Source: Campylobacterales bacterium (lineage in GTDB: Bacteria; Campylobacterota; Campylobacteria; Campylobacterales; Sulfurimonadaceae). Taken from it: a DNA stretch of 64,000 bases. Under the pieces are notes generated by a model that worked only from the letters and a program-made list of their open reading frames with translations, was not told where the DNA came from and did no database searches. A program made the translations under genes and the position numbers. Location of the stretch: the NCBI GenBank assembly GCA_026390135.1, contig JAPLGN010000006.1:1-64000 (forward strand). The letters run 5' to 3'. Positions 40,750-47,977 of the stretch are shown here, in pieces. Within the stretch, counting starts at the first letter, position 1; every line of letters starts with the position of its first letter.

Positions 40750-42231
40750 ATGGAGAATCGTCCATTGGAGTATGATTACACGGTTGCAAAGTGGTTTATG
40801 CTTTCAACTATTGTTCTCGGTATTGTCGGGATGCTTGTCGGTGTAATTTTGGCGTGGGAAATGGCTTTCCCTGCTGTTAATACTATTGCAGGATCAGGAT
40901 TGGCAGAGTACACAAACTTTAGCCGTCTTCGTCCATTGCATACTGATGCAGTAATTTTTGGATTTACCCTAAGTGGTATTTTTTCTACGTGGTACTATAT
41001 AGGTCAGCGTGTGTTGAAGGTTTCTATGGCGGAGTCAAAGTTTTTGATGTTCCTTGGAAAATTGCACTTCGCACTTTACTTATTAGTTGTTGTGGCAGTT
41101 GTTGGTTCGCTTTTATTAGGAATCACTACGTCTAAAGAATATGCTGAATTTGAATGGCCTATTGATATCGCAGTTGTTGTGGTATGGGTAACCTGGGGTA
41201 TGGGTATTTTTGGTTTGATCGGTATTCGCCGTGAAAAATCATTGTATATCTCTATCTGGTATTACATTGCTACTTTCTTGGGTATCGCTATGTTGTATCT
41301 TTTCAATAATATGGAAATTCCAACATATTTTGCATCAGGCGGAATTGGTGCATGGTACCATTCAGTTTCAATGTATTCAGGTACTAATGATGCGCTCGTG
41401 CAATGGTGGTATGGACATAATGCAGTTGCATTTGGTTTCACAGTGCCTATCGTAGCGATGATTTATTACTTCCTTCCAAAAGAATCAGGCCAAGCAGTTT
41501 ATTCATATAAATTGTCTCTTCTTGCATTCTGGGGCTTGATGTTTGTATACCTTTGGGCTGGCGGACACCACTTGTTGTTCTCTACTGTTCCTGACTGGAT
41601 GCAAACGATGGGTTCTGTATTCTCTGTTGTTTTGATCCTCCCATCATGGGGTTCTGCGATCAACATGCTTCTTACGATGAAGGGTGAATGGCAACAAGTT
41701 GCTGCAAGTCCATTGATTAAATTTATGGTTCTTGCTTCAACATTCTATATGTTCTCTACTCTTGAAGGTCCAATTCAAGCGATCAAATCGGTTAATGCTT
41801 TGGCTCACTTTACAGACTGGATCGTTGGTCACGTTCATGATGGTACTCTTGGTTGGGTTGGATTCATGATTATGGCAGCATTGTTCCATATGGCTCCACG
41901 TGTATTCAAACGTGAGATTTATTCTAAATCGTTGATGGGTACACAATTCTGGATCCAAACTCTTGGTGTTGTCTTGTACTTCACTTCTATGTGGATTGCC
42001 GGTATTACACAAGGTATGATGTGGCGTGCACACGATGAGTTCGGCAATCTTGCTTACTCATTTATTGATACGGTTGCTGTATTGCATCCATATTTCACAA
42101 TCCGTGCGGTTGGTGGAACGTTATATCTAGTGGGTATGTTGTTGTTTGCATTTAATATGTATAAAACAATGACAAGCTCTCGTCGCGTAGAAGAGAGTGA
42201 ACTTCAAAACGCATCGCCAATGGGCGCATAA
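40750..42231 (+). CDS. ccoN: cbb3-type cytochrome c oxidase subunit I
   Basis: Catalytic haem-copper subunit that reduces oxygen at high affinity in the inner membrane. 493 residues, about twelve helices. Haem and copper histidines are visible: LHTDAVIFGF near 56 (haem b), WWYGHNAVAFG near 221 (CuB), GGHHLLFS near 271 (CuB pair) and GHVHDGTLGW near 357 (haems). AAGGAGG lies 8 bases before the ATG. Heads the ccoNOQP unit. Confidence 0.98.
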   Translation: MENRPLEYDYTVAKWFMLSTIVLGIVGMLVGVILAWEMAFPAVNTIAGSGLAEYTNFSRLRPLHTDAVIFGFTLSGIFSTWYYIGQRVLKVSMAESKFLMFLGKLHFALYLLVVVAVVGSLLLGITTSKEYAEFEWPIDIAVVVVWVTWGMGIFGLIGIRREKSLYISIWYYIATFLGIAMLYLFNNMEIPTYFASGGIGAWYHSVSMYSGTNDALVQWWYGHNAVAFGFTVPIVAMIYYFLPKESGQAVYSYKLSLLAFWGLMFVYLWAGGHHLLFSTVPDWMQTMGSVFSVVLILPSWGSAINMLLTMKGEWQQVAASPLIKFMVLASTFYMFSTLEGPIQAIKSVNALAHFTDWIVGHVHDGTLGWVGFMIMAALFHMAPRVFKREIYSKSLMGTQFWIQTLGVVLYFTSMWIAGITQGMMWRAHDEFGNLAYSFIDTVAVLHPYFTIRAVGGTLYLVGMLLFAFNMYKTMTSSRRVEESELQNASPMGA

Positions 42232-42245
42232 TTAAGGAGGGGAAA

Positions 42246-42938
42246 ATGTTTCACTGGTTAGAGAAAAACCCGTTCTTTTTTGCGGTTGCTGTCTTTGTTG
42301 TTATTGCGTTTGCAGGTCTTATTGAGATTCTACCAAACTTTGCGCAGGCATCTCGTCCGGTTATCGGTACGAAGCCTTATACGACGCTTGAACTTGCAGG
42401 TCGTCATGTTTACATCAAAAATAGTTGTAATGCATGTCACTCACAGTTGATTCGTCCATTTAAATCTGAAACAGACCGTTATGGTCACTACTCTTTGAGT
42501 GGAGAATATGCGTATGACCGTCCATTCCTTTGGGGTTCAAAACGTACTGGTCCTGATCTTCATCGTGTAGGTAACTACCGTACAACAGATTGGCACGAAA
42601 ACCACATGAAAGATCCTGCAGCAGTTGTTCCAGGTTCTATCATGCCAGCTTATACATGGATGTTTAAAAATACAGCAGACATTGATACAGCGTATGCTGA
42701 GCAATTAACTGTAATGAAAGCATTCGCGGTTCCTTATAATAAAGAACTTCCGATGGCTGATGGCTCTAAAGTAACAGTTGCATTAGCGGATACAGTTGAG
42801 GGTGCGCGAGCATCAGCTCTTGAAGAAGCAAAAGTAATTGCAGTGGATATGAAAGATCAAGATGTTAAAGATGCGGTTGCAGCGGGTCAGGTTCCTGAAA
42901 TCGTTGCTCTTATTGCGTACCTTAATAGCTTGAAATAA
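42246..42938 (+). CDS. ccoO: cbb3 oxidase subunit II, monohaem cytochrome c
   Basis: 230 residues anchored by one N-terminal helix near 8-28, with a periplasmic cytochrome c domain: KNSCNACHSQLIRPF near 60-74 binds the haem, and GSIMPAYTWMF near 132-142 supplies the axial Met. Passes electrons from CcoP to CcoN. AAGGAGG site; 14 bases after ccoN. Confidence 0.97.
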   Translation: MFHWLEKNPFFFAVAVFVVIAFAGLIEILPNFAQASRPVIGTKPYTTLELAGRHVYIKNSCNACHSQLIRPFKSETDRYGHYSLSGEYAYDRPFLWGSKRTGPDLHRVGNYRTTDWHENHMKDPAAVVPGSIMPAYTWMFKNTADIDTAYAEQLTVMKAFAVPYNKELPMADGSKVTVALADTVEGARASALEEAKVIAVDMKDQDVKDAVAAGQVPEIVALIAYLNSLK

Positions 42939-42948
42939 GGAAACTGAC

Positions 42949-43155
42949 GTGGACATTGCTACCTTTCAAGCGTATGGATATTTTTTCTTTACCGCCTTTA
43001 TGGTGGCGGTACTGTATGGGTACATTTACCATTTATACAGTTCTCAGAAAAAAGGGACATGCGATTACGAGAAGTATGGCAATATCGCGCTCCATGATGA
43101 TATCACCGATCAGCCGATCGAGGAGATCTCAAAAACCGATGAGATAAAAAAGTAG
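42949..43155 (+). CDS. ccoQ: cbb3 oxidase small subunit CcoQ
   Basis: 68 residues with one membrane helix near 8-30 and a charged cytoplasmic tail starting YSSQKKGTCDYEKYGN. GTG start with AAGGAAACTGAC upstream. CcoQ stabilises the complex in other species. Assigned from size, topology and place between ccoO and ccoP. Confidence 0.88.
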   Translation: MDIATFQAYGYFFFTAFMVAVLYGYIYHLYSSQKKGTCDYEKYGNIALHDDITDQPIEEISKTDEIKK

Positions 43156-43164
43156 GAGGCATAC

Positions 43165-44097
43165 ATGAATAAGACAGTTTTAGCTGCTATCATAGTTGTA
43201 ATTGCGATGCTTGGTTTCACATACGTAGCTGTCGGTTCTGCCGGCGGTATGGGTGGAGATGGTGACTGGGTTAACAAACTCGCTGTATTAGGCGCGGTTG
43301 TTCTCGTTATCATCACGGCATTTGTTGTTACCAAATATGTTCGACAGATGCAAAGCGATACAGCAAGTGGTAAACTTGCTGATGAAAACTGGGATGGAAT
43401 TGGAGAGTATAAAAACGAACTTCCTTTAGGATGGGCGGTTATATTTCTTGGTTCAGTCGTTTGGGCGATTTGGTATTTTCTTGCAGGATACCCAGTCAAT
43501 GCGTATTCACAAATTGGTGAGTACAATGAAGAAGTTGCAGCGCACGATGCGAAATTCGATGCGCAATTCGCTAATATGGATGAATCTACGCTTAATGCAA
43601 TGGGTGAATCTGTATTTATCGTTCAATGTGCGCCATGTCATGGTTTGCAAGCAGACGGTATGGGTGGAAAAGCGGCTGATTTACATCAACGCCTTGCTGA
43701 GAAATCAGTAAAATACGTGATTATGAATGGTGGAAATAATAATCTTTTGGGAACAAGCATGCCAATGCCTGATCGTAACGGATTAATGAACGCTAATACA
43801 AATGCGTTGATTACAGATGCTGAGATTGATGCAGTAGCAAAATATGTTGCTGGCGGATTGAAAGGCACTGAAGGTGCAAGCGTATTTGCAGGCACGTGTG
43901 CGGCATGTCATGGTCCAGACGGCAAAGGTATGGAGATGGTTGCTCCAAACATTGCTGAAATGTCTCCATCGATGGTTGATATGGTTCTTCATCACGGTAA
44001 AAAAGGTGCTATAGGTCAAATGCCAGCATTTACTAACCTGACTGCAGTTCAATACAAAGCACTTGACGCGTATGTTGCAAGCTTGAGTAAGAAATAA
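43165..44097 (+). CDS. ccoP: cbb3 oxidase subunit III, dihaem cytochrome c
   Basis: 310 residues. Hydrophobic helices near 4-25, 38-60 and 92-110 are followed by two cytochrome c domains with VQCAPCHG near 153 and GTCAACHG near 248; axial Met candidates lie in TSMPMPD and GQMPAF. Accepts electrons from cytochrome bc1 or a soluble cytochrome. AGGAGG precedes the ATG. Confidence 0.97.
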   Translation: MNKTVLAAIIVVIAMLGFTYVAVGSAGGMGGDGDWVNKLAVLGAVVLVIITAFVVTKYVRQMQSDTASGKLADENWDGIGEYKNELPLGWAVIFLGSVVWAIWYFLAGYPVNAYSQIGEYNEEVAAHDAKFDAQFANMDESTLNAMGESVFIVQCAPCHGLQADGMGGKAADLHQRLAEKSVKYVIMNGGNNNLLGTSMPMPDRNGLMNANTNALITDAEIDAVAKYVAGGLKGTEGASVFAGTCAACHGPDGKGMEMVAPNIAEMSPSMVDMVLHHGKKGAIGQMPAFTNLTAVQYKALDAYVASLSKK

Positions 44098-44107
44098 GGA
44101 GCAAATT

Positions 44108-44314
44108 ATGGAAAATCGTAGTATTTTTTCACTACACGGTATTACCGGCATGTTGATTGCTACTGTATTGCTTCTCTCTATCCTCGTCGGTTTAACCGTA
44201 TGGGGATTGGGTGTTCAACAAGCAAGTGCGGATAACTTTTACCAAGTCAATAATGAAAAAGAGATCAAAATGATCAGCACAGAAAATGCTGCTCATTTGG
44301 TCGATGTAAAGTAA
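44108..44314 (+). CDS. DUF4006 small membrane protein of the cco unit
   Basis: 68 residues: an N-terminal ENRSIFSLHGITGMLIA signature, one membrane helix near 12-36 and a polar tail. This family occurs after ccoP in Campylobacterota, where its function is unknown. AAGGAG lies before the ATG, and the 10-base spacing from ccoP places it in the same transcript. Likely an oxidase accessory or assembly subunit. Confidence 0.85.
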   Translation: MENRSIFSLHGITGMLIATVLLLSILVGLTVWGLGVQQASADNFYQVNNEKEIKMISTENAAHLVDVK

Positions 44315-44324
44315 GGAGTTTTAG

Positions 44325-44426
44325 ATGGCAAGTATCATGGATAAGCTCATCACTGTTGCTTTGATTGTTTCTGCAGCGATCACGTTGTGGGCGGTAGTTA
44401 CACCTAACCACCTCTACATCGGTTGA
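44325..44426 (+). CDS. 33-residue single-helix membrane protein in the cco unit
   Basis: A short reading frame with a good TAAGGAG site 7 bases before the ATG. The product starts MASIMDKLITVALIVSAA and is one hydrophobic helix ending in TPNHLYIG. Its stop overlaps the TTG start of the next gene (TTGA), and it lies 10 bases after the DUF4006 gene. Good site, tight packing and a clean helix argue that it is translated. A comparable tiny gene follows the DUF4006 gene in C. jejuni, as I recall. Role unknown; possibly a cbb3 oxidase micro-subunit. Confidence 0.75.
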   Translation: MASIMDKLITVALIVSAAITLWAVVTPNHLYIG

Positions 44427-45133
44427 TTAAATTGAAATTCTCACGAGGGCTTGCGGCCCTCACCCTCACCCTTATATCCACACTTTCTTTGCATGCTGAA
44501 TTCTTATATAAAGATGATGTTGTAAAAAATCCAAAATTCACACAACAAATTGAATCAATAGGCTCTGAACTTAAAGCCAAAACAGGAATATCCCTTTATT
44601 TAGTTATGGCTCGTGATTTAGATAATAATGAATCGATTAGTGATTTTGAAAAGCGTATTAGCGTAGAGACAAATGACTCTGCAGTTATAATGACGTTCGT
44701 TGAGCTCAAACAAGAGGTCGATATTTTAGCGCGTCCAACATCTTTATATAATAATTTTAATAAAGGGCAGGTGTTGAGTCCTAATGCAACGTTTATCGGT
44801 GCAGTGGTGAGTTCGATTATGTTTGCTCGTAGTTATGATGCAGTAAAAGAGCTAATTGTTAATCGTGGCGGGACAATATTACCTATTTTAGCTGAACGTA
44901 CTAAAGGACTCGATACTGTTTCAAAATACTCTGTAGCTATGTACAATGGTTACGCCGATGTTGCTGAGCAAATCGCAGCTTCAAAAGGACAAACTCTTAG
45001 TTCATCTGCTGGTAGTGGAAGCAAAGACTTTATTGATATTTTACGTTTAATCTTTTATGCTATTATTGCCTATGCACTCATAGTTTATGTACGTGGGCGC
45101 TTCTTTAGAAAAAGAGAGCAAAAAAGTGAATAA
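44423..45133 (+). CDS. Secreted TPM-domain membrane protein after ccoP
   Basis: 236 residues. Signal peptide ending near LSLHA, a TPM (DUF477) domain fold from ~24 to 165, and a C-terminal membrane helix near 200-222, so it is a periplasmic domain with a tail anchor. TTG start overlapping the previous stop; a second TTG at 44432 is equally possible and has no better site. Two canonical bacterial N-glycosylation sequons, DNNES (44621) and ETNDS (44666), lie in the periplasmic part. TPM proteins in other organisms act in protein repair or respiration complex stability. Its place between ccoP and fixH suggests oxidase assembly. Confidence 0.8.
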   Translation: MIKLKFSRGLAALTLTLISTLSLHAEFLYKDDVVKNPKFTQQIESIGSELKAKTGISLYLVMARDLDNNESISDFEKRISVETNDSAVIMTFVELKQEVDILARPTSLYNNFNKGQVLSPNATFIGAVVSSIMFARSYDAVKELIVNRGGTILPILAERTKGLDTVSKYSVAMYNGYADVAEQIAASKGQTLSSSAGSGSKDFIDILRLIFYAIIAYALIVYVRGRFFRKREQKSE

Positions 45134-45641
45134 AACTAATATTAATGCAGGAAAAAAGTGGCCATGGATTATTGGTTTAGCAATTGTTGGTGTTATAGGA
45201 TTTGCTATAGCAACAGTTAGAGTTGCCATAAAAAATCCTGTTGAAATGTCTGAGTATGGTATGCAAAGTTACCAAGCGTATGAAGACAATGTTAATGACA
45301 TTATCAATGCTAAACTTTCGTTTGATAAAAACTATACCATTGCTTTTTTGACTCCTCAGATTATTCAAAAAGGGGCAGTTATTGTCTATAAAATAACTGA
45401 TAAATCCAATATTGCGATTAATGATGCAAAAGTAGACGTCGTTTTAACTCGCCCTGATACAACAAAGTTGGATCTTAATTTAACGGCACCAACGATTAGT
45501 AATGGTGTTTACACATTCAATTCCATTGATCTTCCAAAAGAGGGTCGTTGGGATATTATGGCAAAAATCTCCATTGGTGATAAGCAGCGCTATTATAATC
45601 TCAAAGCCGACACTCGCTACCCTAATATTTTCGAGTTTTAA
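45126..45641 (+). CDS. FixH-like protein of cbb3 oxidase assembly
   Basis: About 171 residues from a GTG at 45126 that overlaps the previous gene by 8 bases; an ATG at 45087 is deeper in that gene and less likely. KKWPWIIGLAIVGVIGFAIAT is an N-terminal anchor, followed by a periplasmic beta-sandwich-like domain (KGAVIVYKITDKSN; GVYTFNSIDLPKEGRWDI) as in FixH, thought to help copper loading or assembly of cbb3 oxidase. Sequons DKNYT (45324) and DLNLT (45471) lie in the periplasmic part. One-base overlap with addB. Confidence 0.82.
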   Translation: MNKTNINAGKKWPWIIGLAIVGVIGFAIATVRVAIKNPVEMSEYGMQSYQAYEDNVNDIINAKLSFDKNYTIAFLTPQIIQKGAVIVYKITDKSNIAINDAKVDVVLTRPDTTKLDLNLTAPTISNGVYTFNSIDLPKEGRWDIMAKISIGDKQRYYNLKADTRYPNIFEF

Positions 45642-47977
45642 TGCAGCGCACCTGCGTTGTTTTTCCAACCTCTCGTTCGATACGTGATGCTCTAGATAAT
45701 TACAGTGAAGGATTTTTACCTACTCTTATGGGGATGGGGGATTTTCTGGATCGGGTTATTTTGAGTGAAAACGTTGTGTCTCCGGATAATGATCTACGTC
45801 TTCTTGCTCTTCATGAAGCTTCTAATTTTGCCACTTTTGACAAACTTCTTATTGAACGCAACTTTTTTACATTTATTCAAAATTCATCCTATATTTTTCG
45901 TTTTTTTGAAGAACTCAGTGGCGAGATGGTTCCCATTGGTGCATTGGAAGGAGCGGACGTTTATGGAGAATATGAAGAACATATTGCAATATTAAAACAG
46001 TTGTGGCTGAGTTATGCCCAGATAGTGCAGTCGCGTGGATGGAATGATCCTATATTTTCTAAATCAACAGTATTGATAAATGAGGGGTACGTGAAAGGGT
46101 TTGAGACCATTACAGTACACGTCGAAGGATACTTAAGTCGTTATGAGCTCGAAGTGCTACGTGCATGCTCGATTGTAACGCGCGTGGAGTGTATTTATCA
46201 TGCTACAACATTTAATGAAAAGATGTCGTCGCGATTTCGAGAGCTAACGTTAGAAATTGAATCAGGATATAAATATCGACTCAATTTGAGTGATATGTCC
46301 ATTATAGAATCTTCAGTGATTGAACCATTGGAAGATGTGACGTGTGAGATATTTCATAACCGTTTGGTTCAGGTAGGATTTGTAAAAGCAAAGATTGCTA
46401 TAATGGTTGAAAGCGGTATTAGTCCAGAGCGTATTGTTGTTGTCACCCCGGATGAGGCGTTTGCGAGTTATTTACGAATGTTTGATGACGAGCAAAATTT
46501 TAACTTCGCAATGGGAACATCGCTTAACGATGAACGAGTAGTACGTGACATAGAAGCCATTGAGCTCTATATGGGTGAGCAGAGTGTGGAGAATAAGGCG
46601 CGGCTTGAGAAGGTTTCGTCACAGCTGCATGAATGGATTAAAGGACATTATTACGAACCGTTTCGTTACGATGATCTAGCGGGTCTGTGTACCATGCTGG
46701 TAGAGAGTGCTCATCGTATTGAGGTTAAAGAGATTTTAAATGAAGAGTGTGAAAAATTTAAACCCATTGTTGATGCTTTGGCGGGATATGAGTTTAAGTC
46801 AGCTTTACGCATATATCTTTCGCGTGTGAAAAGCCGTTCGATCGATGATGTACATGGCGGAAAAATTACGGTCATGGGGTTGCTGGAGACACGTGGAGTA
46901 GCGTTTGACGGGGTGATAGTAGTTGATTTTAATGAAGGTTTTGTCCCACATCGAAGTCAAAAAGATCTCTTTTTAAATACGAAAACGAGGCGGATAGCCG
47001 ATTTGCCTACGACACTGGAGCGTGAATCACTCCAAAAGCATTATTATTGGATGCTGTTTCAGCGTGCGCAACAAGTTGTAATTTCGTGTGTCCAAAACAG
47101 TGAAACAATTCCATCACGATTTTTATTACAGTTGGGAATCCAAATGCAGGAAGCAGAAGTTGATTACGGGTCTCTTCTTTTTCCAACCGTAGAGTTTCAA
47201 GAACGTCGTGTTGAGTATTGTGAGAGCGACTATGATTTTTGCATACATCCCCTTTCTGCAAGCGGTTTAAAGAGTTTTTTAACGTGTAAACGACAATTCT
47301 ATACCAAATATATTTTAAAAATAAAAGAGCATGAACAACCCCAAGATTTAAGTCGCGAGCGGGACATCGGCAATCGTCTTCATGCAGCTATGGAAAAAAT
47401 ATACATGACGTGTGATCATTATGATTCGCCCAGTGAGATTAAAAAAGCCATTATCAAGGCTTTATGTGATCATGAGACAAGTGATGGGATGGAGCGCTAT
47501 GTTGAGGCATTATGGATTGAGAAGCTAAACCCTTTTTATCTCAATGAGATAGAGAGATTTTCGCATGGAGTACGTATTGCGTATCATGAAAAAGAGGCCG
47601 AGAAAGTTATTGAGGGGATAAGGCTGAATGGCAGAATAGATCGACTTGATAGGACACTGGATGGATTGGAAGTGTTGGATTATAAAACCGGTAATTTTGC
47701 GGATACAACCAGCAAGGTAAAAGAGGGAGATGTTGATTACCAACTCGCCATTTACGGAGTGCTTGCCCAAGAGTTTGGAAATATCAGTCGTTGTGGATAC
47801 TACGATTTAAAAACGGGAAAAGTTGTTTATGAGCAGTTTTTAGAGGAAAAGATTGAAAAATTACACGAAATTCTGCGGAGTTTGGCACTCCAAAAAACGT
47901 GGGTTTGGGAAATGACAGAGGATTTAAAAGATTGCCGATACTGTCCCTATACTTTGTTGTGTAAAAGGGAGCTATAA
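45641..47977 (+). CDS. addB: AddB-type subunit of the recombination helicase-nuclease
   Basis: With AddA it processes double-strand breaks for RecA. 778 residues, as in the short AddB of Campylobacterota. The N-terminal two thirds are an inactive-helicase-like scaffold; the C-terminal RecB-type nuclease has GNRLHAAMEK near 584 and GLEVLDYKTG near 681-690. Cysteines in FLTCKRQFYTKY near 548 and CRYCPYTLLC near 768-777 match the four-Cys iron-sulfur staple of AddB nucleases. Follows the FixH gene with a 1-base overlap and precedes addA directly. Confidence 0.92.
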   Translation: MQRTCVVFPTSRSIRDALDNYSEGFLPTLMGMGDFLDRVILSENVVSPDNDLRLLALHEASNFATFDKLLIERNFFTFIQNSSYIFRFFEELSGEMVPIGALEGADVYGEYEEHIAILKQLWLSYAQIVQSRGWNDPIFSKSTVLINEGYVKGFETITVHVEGYLSRYELEVLRACSIVTRVECIYHATTFNEKMSSRFRELTLEIESGYKYRLNLSDMSIIESSVIEPLEDVTCEIFHNRLVQVGFVKAKIAIMVESGISPERIVVVTPDEAFASYLRMFDDEQNFNFAMGTSLNDERVVRDIEAIELYMGEQSVENKARLEKVSSQLHEWIKGHYYEPFRYDDLAGLCTMLVESAHRIEVKEILNEECEKFKPIVDALAGYEFKSALRIYLSRVKSRSIDDVHGGKITVMGLLETRGVAFDGVIVVDFNEGFVPHRSQKDLFLNTKTRRIADLPTTLERESLQKHYYWMLFQRAQQVVISCVQNSETIPSRFLLQLGIQMQEAEVDYGSLLFPTVEFQERRVEYCESDYDFCIHPLSASGLKSFLTCKRQFYTKYILKIKEHEQPQDLSRERDIGNRLHAAMEKIYMTCDHYDSPSEIKKAIIKALCDHETSDGMERYVEALWIEKLNPFYLNEIERFSHGVRIAYHEKEAEKVIEGIRLNGRIDRLDRTLDGLEVLDYKTGNFADTTSKVKEGDVDYQLAIYGVLAQEFGNISRCGYYDLKTGKVVYEQFLEEKIEKLHEILRSLALQKTWVWEMTEDLKDCRYCPYTLLCKREL

